A stretch of DNA of 17,295 nt. Source: QWPN01 sp044360305. GTDB taxonomy: Bacteria > Planctomycetota > Planctomycetia > Pirellulales > UBA1268. Made by a program: the position numbers and the translations under genes. Shown here in pieces: positions 7,596-15,618 of the stretch. Each line of letters starts with the position of its first letter. The stretch's first letter is position 1. The stretch spans positions 1 through 17,295 of the forward strand of contig JBIKKQ010000065.1 in the NCBI GenBank assembly GCA_044360305.1, written 5' to 3'. The notes under the pieces were generated by a model. The model had not been told where the DNA came from. It searched no databases and saw nothing but the letters and a program-made list of their open reading frames with translations.

Positions 7596-7741
7596 AGCGG
7601 AACGATCAGGTCGTATGCCCGGTTATCGACAAGCAACGTCCGCAGTCCCTGGGCGGCCTCCGCGCCCTCTGTGCCAATGATAGGCGAGACACCTGCCCTT
7701 CCTTAATTGCAGTAGAGGGCCAGGAGGTCAGGAGATGGAGA

Positions 7742-8086
7742 TCAACAGGATGTTGGGGACCGAAGAAGCGGTGGTGTTCGGAACGGAAGGAGGGCCTGGC
7801 CGGAGTAGGAGAGCACGACCGCAAGCCAGGCGAGATTCCAGACGAGCACGGCCGCCTGGCCGACGAGCAGGCTGCGGACGAGCGGATCACGAGTGTCTGC
7901 AGCCAACCGGCGGCGGCAGGCATTGAGCCCGACGAGTCCCAGTGGCACCATGCCAAAGGCGAGTTCGTTCGGGAGATCGAGCGTGTAGATGAGCCAGACG
8001 CAAAGATAGATCGCGACGAGCGACAGGCAGACCGTCGCGAGAAGCCGCTGGGCAGGCTCGGCACGCCAGCGGTGATCACCAGCCAT
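7742..8086 (-). CDS. Small membrane protein of unknown function
   Basis: The protein is 114 residues with about three hydrophobic segments: LLATVCLSLVAIYLCVWLIY (about 14-33), LAFGMVPLGLVGLNACR, and a longer one from about residue 74 to 97. The start ATG at 8086 is chosen because it overlaps the end of the upstream spermidine-synthase-like gene by 11 bp and has GGGAG six bases upstream. An in-frame ATG at 8110 is possible but has less support. Family not recognised. Tight coupling suggests it acts with, or stabilises, the upstream membrane enzyme. It is the last gene of the leftward two-gene operon. Confidence 0.65.
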   Translation of the reverse strand: MAGDHRWRAEPAQRLLATVCLSLVAIYLCVWLIYTLDLPNELAFGMVPLGLVGLNACRRRLAADTRDPLVRSLLVGQAAVLVWNLAWLAVVLSYSGQALLPFRTPPLLRSPTSC

Positions 8087-10373
8087 TGAAGGCTCCCAGA
8101 AGGTTGGCATGGTCGTCGGTCCAGGCCTTGGCGGCGGCGGGAACGGGGATCGGCCGCCAGGCCGGCTTGGCGGATCGCAGTGCCGCGACGTCGGCGGCCT
8201 GGCCGACGACCGCCCAGGTCGAGGGCCGCTTCCCGAAGCCGGCTTCCAGCGGCGACACATCGAGGTCTTCGCGAACGGCGGCCACGAGGCCGAGGTCGCG
8301 GGCGATCGCGGCGATCGGCGGGCCGAGATTGAAGTGGTGATTGGAGATGTGGAAGGCGATCAGGCCGCCCGGGCGAAGCCGCGAGGCATACATCGCGACG
8401 GCCTCCTTCGTGACTAGGTGCAGCGGGATACTGTCGGATGAAAAGGCGTCGATGACGATCAGGTCGGAGGACGCCGGCGGCTGTTCCGCCAGCCGCAGCC
8501 GGCCGTCGCCAAGAATGCCCGCGAGCCTGATCGCCGGGTCGGTCGCGACGTCGGCGAGATACGTGAAGAAGCGATTGTCGGAAGCGATTCGCACCACGAG
8601 CGGGTCGATCTCGAAGAAGGCCAGCGACATGCCCGGCTTCGCATAGGCGGCGATCGTGCCGGCCCCGAGGCCGATCACGGCCACGGAGCGCAGGCGGTCC
8701 GCCCCTTCGAGCAGGCCGGCCACGTCGCCGAGCGGGCCGCTGCGGGTGTAGTAGGCCGTGGGCTGCACCGACAACGCAGCGAGCGCCTCGTCGTCGCCGA
8801 TGCGGCGGGCCTGCTCGCCGTGCAGCGTCGAACCGTGGTGCAGCGACGCCCACGTGCCAGCCGGCGTGAGGACGACCCGATGCACGCCAAAAAAACTCCG
8901 GCCCTGAAAAATCACCTGGCCCCCGGCGCCCGTCAGCGGGAGGACGGCAAGCGCGGCCGACATGGCGGCTGCCGCCGCCGCCGGCCGCCGCCAGGCGAGC
9001 AGCAGGCCACAGATCGCTCCCAAGGGAACGGTCCGAATCAGCGGCTTGAGCACGCTCGCCGCCGGGCCGACCGCCTCTTGGCTGAGCACGCCTGCCGCGA
9101 GCAGACGGTCGGCTGCCAGAATCAGAACCGCTCCGCAGGCGGCGGCAGCGGCGATCCATCCCGCCTCGCGCGGCCGCGACTCCTCGAACGCGGACGGATT
9201 GGCTGCCATCCGAGCGGGAACGGCTGCCACCTGCGGCCGCAGCCAGCAGAGGGCGGCGATGGCCAGGGGATACTCGACGACGCTCGTGAAGATCGTGGGC
9301 GCGAGCAGGGCGTTGAAGATCCCGCCCGCCACGCCGCCGAGCGACACGAGCAGGTAAAACCGCGTGAGTTCCGCCGGGGCCGGCCGAAGTTCATAGAGCC
9401 GCCTGTGGCACATCATGCCGCCCACGAAAAGCACCGCGAGGTGGGCCGCGATCACGAGCGGCAACGGCCGCGTGATCGACGCGAGGAGAAGACACACGGC
9501 TGGCGCGATCGCAGCGGGCAGCGCCGCACCCCAGCCGGCTGACGAAAGCCGCGGCCACGCCGAAAACGCGAGCATGAACGTGGCGAGATAGACCGCGAGC
9601 GGCACGACCCAGAGCAGCGGTATCGCCGCGACATCGCTCGTGAGGTGCTGCGTGACGCCGAGCACGAGGCTCGACGGGACGGCCGCGAGGCCGACGATGA
9701 GCAGCCGCCGGCGGGCGGATATCGGACGTGCGATCGCGAAACTCCCGCCGTGCGCGGGTTGCGAGCGGGAAAGCGGCCGCAGCACCGCGAGCAGGCCGCA
9801 GGCCACCACCGCCGCTGCCGTCAGGGCGTAGCCTGCTGTGAACGTGAGACTCTGCCCTCGCCGTGACAGCAGCGGCTCGAAAAGCAGCGGGTAGGCGAGA
9901 AGCCCCGCCAGGCTGCCGGCGTTGCTCGCGGCATACAGAAAATACGGGTCGTGAGCCGCGGGGTCATGGGTTTCGGAAAACCAGCGTTGCAAGAGCGGCG
10001 CCGTGGCGCAGAGCGCGAAAAATGGCGGCCCCACGGAAACCGCGAGCGTGTACAGAAGCCAGAGCGTCGGCGATCCACCGGCCGGTGAGGGCTGCGTCGC
10101 AAGCGGCAGGCAGAAGGCTGCGGCCGCGAGCACGCCGGCGTGGATCGGGATCTGCATCGCGATCGGCAACCGCCGCGTCACAATGTCGACATACAGGTAG
10201 CCGGCGAGCAGCGTCGCCTGGAAAAACACGAGGCAGGTGTTCCAGACGGCGGGGCTCCCCCCGAGCAAGGGAAGCAGGAATTTGCCGACGAGCGGCTGCA
10301 CGAGAAAGAGCAGCGTCGCTGAGCAAAGTATTGCGAGCGTGAAGACGACACGGGTGAGACGGATGGAGTGCAT
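8076..10373 (-). CDS. Membrane protein fused to a spermidine synthase-like domain
   Basis: The protein is 765 residues. The N-terminal about 520 residues are a series of hydrophobic helices beginning TRVVFTLAILCSATLLFLVQ, as in proteins annotated 'fused MFS/spermidine synthase'. The C-terminal domain is a Rossmann-type, spermidine-synthase-like fold. It has the motif I glycine loop VAVIGLGAGT (around 560), the acidic FFEIDP at the end of strand 2, GDGRLRL, and VIDAFSSDSIPLHL (around 640), whose acidic loop resembles the catalytic loop of aminopropyltransferases. Real polyamine synthesis is not established for this membrane-bound group, and the substrate is unknown. The ATG at 10373 is preferred because it directly precedes the first helix; the extension to a TTG at 10409 is not supported, although no strong Shine-Dalgarno is seen either. 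It is the first gene of a two-gene leftward operon, divergent from the pseudopilin-like gene. Confidence 0.85.
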   Translation of the reverse strand: MHSIRLTRVVFTLAILCSATLLFLVQPLVGKFLLPLLGGSPAVWNTCLVFFQATLLAGYLYVDIVTRRLPIAMQIPIHAGVLAAAAFCLPLATQPSPAGGSPTLWLLYTLAVSVGPPFFALCATAPLLQRWFSETHDPAAHDPYFLYAASNAGSLAGLLAYPLLFEPLLSRRGQSLTFTAGYALTAAAVVACGLLAVLRPLSRSQPAHGGSFAIARPISARRRLLIVGLAAVPSSLVLGVTQHLTSDVAAIPLLWVVPLAVYLATFMLAFSAWPRLSSAGWGAALPAAIAPAVCLLLASITRPLPLVIAAHLAVLFVGGMMCHRRLYELRPAPAELTRFYLLVSLGGVAGGIFNALLAPTIFTSVVEYPLAIAALCWLRPQVAAVPARMAANPSAFEESRPREAGWIAAAAACGAVLILAADRLLAAGVLSQEAVGPAASVLKPLIRTVPLGAICGLLLAWRRPAAAAAAMSAALAVLPLTGAGGQVIFQGRSFFGVHRVVLTPAGTWASLHHGSTLHGEQARRIGDDEALAALSVQPTAYYTRSGPLGDVAGLLEGADRLRSVAVIGLGAGTIAAYAKPGMSLAFFEIDPLVVRIASDNRFFTYLADVATDPAIRLAGILGDGRLRLAEQPPASSDLIVIDAFSSDSIPLHLVTKEAVAMYASRLRPGGLIAFHISNHHFNLGPPIAAIARDLGLVAAVREDLDVSPLEAGFGKRPSTWAVVGQAADVAALRSAKPAWRPIPVPAAAKAWTDDHANLLGAFNGW

Positions 10374-10439
10374 GAAGCAGGCCAAAAGCGAAATCTCAGG
10401 ACCACACAAACGCTGTGATTGTGCTGCGAAAACGCGTCG

Positions 10440-10467
10440 GTTGTACGAAGAAAAGACCGCTCATCAA
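10440..10467 (-). promoter_or_regulatory. Candidate promoter for the spermidine synthase-like operon
   Basis: On the minus strand, TTGATG (10467-10462) and TACAAC (10445-10440) are separated by 16 bp, each matching four of six sigma70 consensus bases. This leaves an untranslated leader of about 60 bases before the ATG at 10373. Weak, by-eye match. Confidence 0.2.
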
Positions 10468-10485
10468 AATCTCATGTCCCGCTGG

Positions 10486-10513
10486 TTGCAGCCAAACATT
10501 CGCCGGCTAGTCT
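10486..10513 (+). promoter_or_regulatory. Candidate promoter for the pseudopilin-like gene
   Basis: TTGCAG (10486-10491) and TAGTCT (10508-10513) are 16 bp apart, about 70 bp before the ATG at 10585. The gene must have its own promoter here, because the upstream gene is divergent. The match to the sigma70 consensus is moderate, and another sigma factor is possible. Confidence 0.3.
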
Positions 10514-10584
10514 TCTCGCACGCAAGCGGATCGGCGGATTGTCCAACGGCCGTCTTGCGAACCAAAGTGAAAAGGAAGTCTCGA

Positions 10585-11835
10585 ATGACTCACACGAGTT
10601 TTCTGAATGCTCGCAAGGGCTTCACGCTCGTCGAGCTGCTGGTGACGATCGCGATCATCGGCATCCTGCTCGGCCTGCTGTTGCCCAATCTGGGTGCGGT
10701 GCAGGCGACTGCCAAGGCTGGTGCTCAGAGCGCCACCCTGCAGGGGTTCGGCAAGGGGTTCATCGATTTTGCGACGCTCGATCCGGAGGCCCGTCTGTCG
10801 ACTTCCGCCTACGACCACTACCGTGACGGCGACGCCACGAAGGTGGGCTGGGTGGCCGACATCGTCAACGGCAAGTTTGGCAATCCCTCGAAGTCCCTCG
10901 ACCCGGTTTCCCGGATGAAGGTCAACGAGAAGTTCTGTGACATGGCCGGCTCGGTCGAGTCGGGCACGCTCAACAACTTCCGCTGGCTCTCGAACGCCGT
11001 GAACCGTCCGAGCGACAACGCGGTGGTCACCGACAAGGCGAGCATCCGTGGCACGGGCTACTTCGGCACGCAGACGTTGTGGGACGATGGTTTCAACTCC
11101 AACTTCGCCACGACATGGCACTTCAGCCGCGGTGACAACACCCTCTCGGCTTCGACCGGCGCTGGTCGCTTCACCGTCAATGCGGACAGCCGCGACGGCA
11201 GCAAGAGCCCGCTCGACGGTGAGGGCCCGCTCTCGTCGGCCGTGCTGGGTGATCCGATGCTCGTGACGACGGCCGACAAGATCGCCCTCATGGGTGCTGC
11301 TCGTGCGGGCGACGGTGCGGACTCGCAGATCAACTCGGGTGCGACCACCAACAGCGCCGACACCATCAACCGCTTCATCGACCCGACCGGTCGCAAGCGG
11401 ATCGTGAAGGTCGGCGACTTCTCGGTTGAGTCGTTCACGGACGGCCCGACGGCGACCCGTGTCGTGGCGGCGGCTGATGCCGGCGTCTACGGCGGTGCCT
11501 CCTGCGAGCAGGTCCACGAGATCAACGACATCGTTCCGAACTGCAAGGCCAAGAAGATCAAGACCTCCTTCGGTCAGCTCTTCGGCGGCGGCTATGCCAA
11601 CGTTCTCTTCGCCGACGGATCCGCCCGTCGCGTGAACGACAACAACGGCTACGGCGGTGCCAACAAGGGTGACAGCTGGATCGGACCGTTCCCGAACGAT
11701 CCGAACGGCACGACCGAGACCTCCCGCGGCACCTACCGTTTCGACAACGGTGCGTACGACGAGGTGCGGGACGAGATCTACCTCGGCCGCCTGCGTAGCC
11801 AGCTGCAGCCGGGCGGTGGCTCGGGTGAGACTTGA
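10585..11835 (+). CDS. Large type II secretion/type IV pilin-like pseudopilin (DUF1559-like)
   Basis: The protein is 416 residues. The N-terminus has a short basic leader (MTHTSFLNARKG), then FTLVELLVTIAIIGILLGLL, the classic prepilin site cleaved after Gly by a prepilin peptidase, with the conserved Glu at +5 and a single helix. The large extracellular part is Gly/Asn/Asp/Thr-rich and ends with ANVLFADGSARRV, resembling the 'H-X9-DG' C-terminal motif of the planctomycete DUF1559 pseudopilins. However, the region after the helix lacks the usual Arg-rich QAAREAARR stretch, so it may be a separate subfamily. The ATG has AAGGAAG seven bases upstream. It is a single-gene unit with its own promoter region and a strong terminator. 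Arginine is encoded mostly by CGT/CGC and glycine often by GGT, unlike the CGG-rich neighbours, which suggests high expression. The likely role is a surface fibre or envelope component. Confidence 0.85.
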   Translation: MTHTSFLNARKGFTLVELLVTIAIIGILLGLLLPNLGAVQATAKAGAQSATLQGFGKGFIDFATLDPEARLSTSAYDHYRDGDATKVGWVADIVNGKFGNPSKSLDPVSRMKVNEKFCDMAGSVESGTLNNFRWLSNAVNRPSDNAVVTDKASIRGTGYFGTQTLWDDGFNSNFATTWHFSRGDNTLSASTGAGRFTVNADSRDGSKSPLDGEGPLSSAVLGDPMLVTTADKIALMGAARAGDGADSQINSGATTNSADTINRFIDPTGRKRIVKVGDFSVESFTDGPTATRVVAAADAGVYGGASCEQVHEINDIVPNCKAKKIKTSFGQLFGGGYANVLFADGSARRVNDNNGYGGANKGDSWIGPFPNDPNGTTETSRGTYRFDNGAYDEVRDEIYLGRLRSQLQPGGGSGET

Positions 11836-11877
11836 TCCAGTGAGGCTGCCGACGGCAGTCTGCTAGGTCGAACAGAG

Positions 11878-11911
11878 CCGGGGCCGCCTGCGGGCGGCCC
11901 CGGTTTCTTTT
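11878..11911 (+). terminator. Strong rho-independent terminator of the pseudopilin-like gene
   Basis: A perfect 11-bp GC stem, CCGGGGCCGCC (11878-11888) with GGCGGCCCCGG (11893-11903), has a four-base TGCG loop and is followed by TTTCTTTT. It lies about 40 bp after the stop codon. This is the clearest terminator in the window and isolates the gene from the TPR gene downstream. Confidence 0.9.
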
Positions 11912-11992
11912 CTGGAGGATCGAGTGTGCGTGTGGTTTTGGTGAGCGGGGCTGGTGAAGGCGTGGCGTCTGCGGCATGATGCGCTAGTGTTT

Positions 11993-12016
11993 GGAAGCAC
12001 CACCTTTCGGAAGCAC
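11993..12016 (+). repeat. Short direct repeat GGAAGCAC x2 upstream of the TPR gene
   Basis: GGAAGCAC occurs at 11993-12000 and 12009-12016, with starts 16 bp apart, just before the ribosome site of the gene at 12030. It could be a binding site for a regulator or chance. The 194-bp gap before the gene (11836-12029) otherwise holds the terminator and presumably a promoter that I cannot pinpoint. Confidence 0.3.
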
Positions 12017-12029
12017 TAAGGATGCATGC

Positions 12030-13499
12030 ATGACCCAACTATCCTCGGCCGACGGCGGCCGCAAGACCAACTGGCTGGCACTGGGGATGCTCGCCGCCGT
12101 GGCCCTCTTCGGCGGCCTCGCCATTCGTGCCTCCCGAGTACCCGCCGTGCGTCCACCGTCGCGGCAGGACTGGATCGATCTGCACGCAGAGGCGGTCGCG
12201 CTCCGGGATCGCGGCGCCTTCGCGTCGGCGAAGAAGGTGGCCATGGCAGCCCTCGAACTGGCGCCGAAGGTGTATGGGCCGCGGCATTATGCGATCAGCG
12301 AATCGCTCAACATGCTGGGGCTGATCCTCAGCGACGAAGCGAACTACGACGAGTCGCTCGCCGTCTTCGAACAGGCCGCCGTTCTGACTCGCGACGTGTT
12401 TGGCCCGCAGAGCAAGGAGACGGCGCAGATCGCCGGCAACCTCGGACAGGTGCTCACGAAAATGGGGCGGTTCGACGAGGCCCGGCCGCTCTATGAAAAG
12501 GCGCTCGAGATCACCGAAGCGCTTTCGGGGCCGGACGATCTCGGCACGCTGATGGCGGTCAACAACCTGGCGGTGATGCTCGATGCGGCCGGCGATCATG
12601 CCTCGGCGCTCCCGCTGCACGAACGGGTGTTCAAGGGCCGGCGAGCCCAGCTTGGCCCGGCCGATTCGCGGACCGCCGAAGCGATGGGCAATCTCGGCAT
12701 CTCGCTCGCCCAGTCGGTCGATGCCGCCAAGCTTGCGCCTGGCGAAAAACCAGTTGCCAAGGAGCGAGACGATGCCAAGGAGCGAGATGAGGCCCTCGCC
12801 CGGGCGGCGGGGCTCTACGAGCAGGTGCTCGCCGTGCAGGGTCGGCTCGTGCCGCCCGATTCGCTGCCGATCGCCAACTCGCTCAGCGGGGCGGCGAACG
12901 TGGCCCGGCTCCAAGGCCGGCTCGCCGACGCCGCCCGCATGGCGCTCGAAGGGCTCGCCGTTCGTCAGGCCAAGCTCGGCATGGGCCATCCCACGACGGC
13001 CACGTCGTTCGACGGCCTCGCCAAGGTGCGGGCTGCGCAGGGGCAGGATGTGGAAGCCGAGGAGCTCTTCAATGCGGCGCTTGACGTGCGGCTCAAGCGG
13101 CTCGGGCCGGCCCATCCGAAGACGCTCGAGTCGCTCTCGTCGCTGGCCGAGTTTCACATGGCCCGCAAAAGCCACAAGACCGCCGAGAAGCCGCTGCGGG
13201 CGATCGTGGAGGTGAGGGAAAAGATCGATGGTGCTGAATCGGTGGCGCTCGTCGCGCCGCTCGAATCGCTGGCCGTCGTCCTCGAGGCCACCGATCGAAC
13301 CAAGGAGGCCGAGGAGGTCGCCGCCCGCGTCAAAACGATCCGCGAAGCGGAAAAGAAAGCCGCCGAGGAGGCGAAAAAGGCGACCGAAGAGGCAAAAAAG
13401 GCTGCAGACGAGGCGCGGAAAACGGCCGATGCGGCCGCGAAGATCGCGCCTGCGCCGCAGCAGCCCGGCGGGCAGGCGAAGGCGGCGCTTGGGAAGTAG
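12030..13499 (+). CDS. Membrane-anchored TPR protein (kinesin light chain/NPHP3-type repeats) with Lys/Ala-rich tail
   Basis: The protein is 489 residues. One membrane anchor lies at about 15-34 (NWLALGMLAAVALFGGLAI). Long TPR units of about 42 residues follow (about 45-420), for example YGPRHYAISESLNMLGLILS and GPDDLGTLMAVNNLAVMLDA. The G(P/H)xHPxT(A/L)-like linkers are typical of TPR_12 (KLC/NPHP3-like) repeats. The C-terminus from about residue 435 is a highly charged Lys/Glu/Ala helix with an EEAKKAxxEA pattern, resembling TolA-type helices, then a Pro/Gly/Gln tail. It is probably a protein-interaction scaffold; the side of the membrane depends on anchor topology. The ATG at 12030 is chosen because AAGGA lies eight bases upstream and the anchor follows directly; the frame is open from an upstream ATG at 11991, but that would put the repeat region in coding sequence. 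It ends one base before the ATPase ATG. Confidence 0.85.
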   Translation: MTQLSSADGGRKTNWLALGMLAAVALFGGLAIRASRVPAVRPPSRQDWIDLHAEAVALRDRGAFASAKKVAMAALELAPKVYGPRHYAISESLNMLGLILSDEANYDESLAVFEQAAVLTRDVFGPQSKETAQIAGNLGQVLTKMGRFDEARPLYEKALEITEALSGPDDLGTLMAVNNLAVMLDAAGDHASALPLHERVFKGRRAQLGPADSRTAEAMGNLGISLAQSVDAAKLAPGEKPVAKERDDAKERDEALARAAGLYEQVLAVQGRLVPPDSLPIANSLSGAANVARLQGRLADAARMALEGLAVRQAKLGMGHPTTATSFDGLAKVRAAQGQDVEAEELFNAALDVRLKRLGPAHPKTLESLSSLAEFHMARKSHKTAEKPLRAIVEVREKIDGAESVALVAPLESLAVVLEATDRTKEAEEVAARVKTIREAEKKAAEEAKKATEEAKKAADEARKTADAAAKIAPAPQQPGGQAKAALGK

Positions 13500-13500
13500 A

Positions 13501-15618
13501 ATGTTGGTGTTCGGTCGAGTTGTCGCGCCCATTTTCGGAATGAACTCCATGGCCACGGTATCACCTCCCCTTCCATCGGCTGCCGCTATCGAGCAGGGGT
13601 CGCGACATGACGCGGGTGAGATGCCCGAGACCCCCGCCGCCGCTCCCCGCGGCAGCACGCTCCTCAAGTGGCAGATCGGCGCGACCCTCGTCGGCGGCAC
13701 GCTCCTGCTCTGCTCGGTGATCGCGCAATTGCTCTGGTCGAAGGAACTCTATCCGGCGATCCCTGCGGCACTCGCGATGCTCATGCTCGGGGCACCGCTC
13801 GTCTACGCGGCCATTCAAGATCTGCTCAAGGGTGAGGCGGGCATGAACGCGCTCGTGGCCCTCGCCGTGATCGGTGCGGCCGCGACCGGCAAATACCAGG
13901 AGAGCGCGGCGATCGCCTTCTTCATGATCGTGTCGGGCCTGATCGAGAAGCGGACGGCGATCGGCGCCGAAGCGAGCATCGAGTCGCTCATCAAACTCTC
14001 CCCCACGAAGGCCGCCCGGCTCCGCGAGGGGGGCGGCGAGGAGATGGTGGAGGCGAAGGTGCTTCGGCCCGGCGATCTCGTCCGCGTGCGGCCCGGCGAC
14101 AATATCCCGGCCGACGGCCGCGTGGTGACGGGCACAAGCACGATCAACCAGGCGAGCATCACCGGCGAATCGCTGCCGGTGGACAAGATCGCCGGCGACG
14201 AGGTGTTTGGCGGCACGATCAACTTGACGGGCGTGATCGACGTGGAGGTGACGAAGGCCGGCGCCGACACGCTCCTCGGCCGCGTCAAGGATCTGATCCT
14301 GCAGGCTGAAAAAACAAAAACGCCGATCATGCGGCTCGTTGATCAATATGCCGCCTGGTATACGCCGACCGTGCTCATGCTCGTGGGCGTGGTGCTCTTC
14401 TTCGCGTTGCGGAGCGACCCCGACACGGCCTTCGACCGGGCGATCGCGATGCTCGTGATCGCGTGCCCGAGCGCGCTGATCCTCGCCACGCCCACGGCGA
14501 TGGTGGCCGGGCTTTCGGCGGCCGCCCGGCTGGGCGTGCTCATCAAGAGCGTGGTCACGCTCGAGGCCGCCCGGAACCTCACGGCGATCGTCTTCGATAA
14601 GACGGGCACGCTCACGACCGGCATCTTGCAGGTGACGCGGCTCGCGCCGCAGGAAGGCGTCGAGCCGGGCGATCTCCTGCGGCTCGCCGCCTGCGCCGAG
14701 CAGGACAGCCGCCATCCCGTGGCCCGGGCCGTGACGGAGATGGCTCGCAAGGCGAAGCTCAAACTCACGCGGCCGACCGAGTTTGAGGAGGTCGCGGGCA
14801 AGGGCGTGCGGTCCGAGATCGACGGGAGGAAAGTGCTCGTGGGGCGGGGCACGTGGCTCGCGGACAAGGGGAACGGACTCTCGGCCGCGGGTGTCGCCGC
14901 AATCAACGAGATCCAGGCGTCGAGCGAGGCCGACGGCCTGAGCGTGCTCTACGTCGTTCGCGACGGCGAACTCGCCGGCTGGATCGGCCTCGAAGACAAC
15001 GCCCGCCCCGAGGCGGCCGAGGCGGTGGATCGGCTCCGCGACCTCGGCCTCAAGCGGCTCGTGATCCTCACGGGTGATCGCAGGAGCGTGGCCAAGCGGG
15101 TGGCCGAGCAGATGCACTTCAGCGAGTTCAAGGCGGAGGTCTTGCCGCATGAAAAACTCGAGATGGTGGACGAACTCAAGGCCAAGGGGCACCGCGTGGC
15201 CGTGATCGGCGACGGCGTGAACGACGCCCCGGCCCTCGCCGCCGGTGATATCTCGATCGCCATGGGCGCGGCCGGCAGCGACGTGGCCATCCACTCGGCC
15301 TCGATCGCGCTCATGAACTCGAACCTCAACCGCGTGCCCTTCCTGATTGAACTCTCGCGGCGGACGATCTCCGTGATCCGGCAGAACATGATCATCGGTG
15401 GGCTCTTTATCCTCGTGTTCATGTCGCTCGCCGGGGCGGGCTACGTGACGCCCGTGTGGGCGGCGTTTCTGCACATCGTGAGCGGCCTGATCGTGATCTT
15501 CAATTCGGCCCGGCTCGTCCGCAGCGGCGAGGAGATCGAGCAGGCCGAGGCCGATCGGCTCGCTGAGATCGCCCGGCGGAAGGCGCGGACCGCCCGAATC
15601 GCCGCGGCGGCGACGTGA
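13501..15618 (+). CDS. P1B-type (heavy-metal) P-type ATPase with CPS motif, no N-terminal metal-binding domain
   Basis: The protein is 705 residues with eight predicted membrane helices in the P1B arrangement. Visible motifs are TGES (221-224) in the actuator domain; the membrane metal-site motif CPS (322-324) in IACPSALILATP; the phosphorylation site DKTGT (Asp366); the P1B-specific HP (405-406) in SRHPVARAV; and GDGVND (570-575). The last helix has HIVSGLIVIFNSARL (His658, Ser661, Asn668). It lacks any CxxC or HMA domain; the N-terminus is a low-complexity Ala/Pro stretch. Family knowledge: Cu and Zn pumps use CPC and Co types SPC, so CPS leaves the metal undetermined. The MxxSS signature of Cu pumps in the last helix is absent. 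The ATG at 13501 has GGGAAG four bases upstream; the ATGs at 13540 and 13549 are possible alternatives. The gene follows the TPR gene directly, and its stop overlaps the next start as GTGA. Confidence 0.9.
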   Translation: MLVFGRVVAPIFGMNSMATVSPPLPSAAAIEQGSRHDAGEMPETPAAAPRGSTLLKWQIGATLVGGTLLLCSVIAQLLWSKELYPAIPAALAMLMLGAPLVYAAIQDLLKGEAGMNALVALAVIGAAATGKYQESAAIAFFMIVSGLIEKRTAIGAEASIESLIKLSPTKAARLREGGGEEMVEAKVLRPGDLVRVRPGDNIPADGRVVTGTSTINQASITGESLPVDKIAGDEVFGGTINLTGVIDVEVTKAGADTLLGRVKDLILQAEKTKTPIMRLVDQYAAWYTPTVLMLVGVVLFFALRSDPDTAFDRAIAMLVIACPSALILATPTAMVAGLSAAARLGVLIKSVVTLEAARNLTAIVFDKTGTLTTGILQVTRLAPQEGVEPGDLLRLAACAEQDSRHPVARAVTEMARKAKLKLTRPTEFEEVAGKGVRSEIDGRKVLVGRGTWLADKGNGLSAAGVAAINEIQASSEADGLSVLYVVRDGELAGWIGLEDNARPEAAEAVDRLRDLGLKRLVILTGDRRSVAKRVAEQMHFSEFKAEVLPHEKLEMVDELKAKGHRVAVIGDGVNDAPALAAGDISIAMGAAGSDVAIHSASIALMNSNLNRVPFLIELSRRTISVIRQNMIIGGLFILVFMSLAGAGYVTPVWAAFLHIVSGLIVIFNSARLVRSGEEIEQAEADRLAEIARRKARTARIAAAAT

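Larger units (their letters stand above)
7302..7741. other. Gene-free convergent intergenic region with hairpins and an AT-rich patch
   Basis: This is 440 bp between a rightward gene and a leftward operon. I see no convincing gene: the short open frames lack a ribosome site and protein-like composition. It contains an A/T-rich patch (about 7385-7475) unlike the surrounding GC-rich DNA, with a small inverted repeat AACGAT (7438-7443)/ATCGTT (7453-7458) around an A-rich loop. It also holds two stronger hairpins, listed separately. Confidence 0.6.

Noticed and set aside
7606..9159. 517-residue minus-strand open frame overlapping the spermidine-synthase-like gene
   Set aside because: Arg/Gly/Pro-rich composition with no membrane or catalytic motifs. 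The other frame carries the conserved SAM-binding motifs.
13561..15474. 637-residue minus-strand open frame opposite the P-type ATPase, and a 553-residue one at 12039-13700
   Set aside because: His/Arg/Asp-rich composition typical of antisense frames in GC-rich DNA. The plus strand encodes complete, well-conserved proteins.
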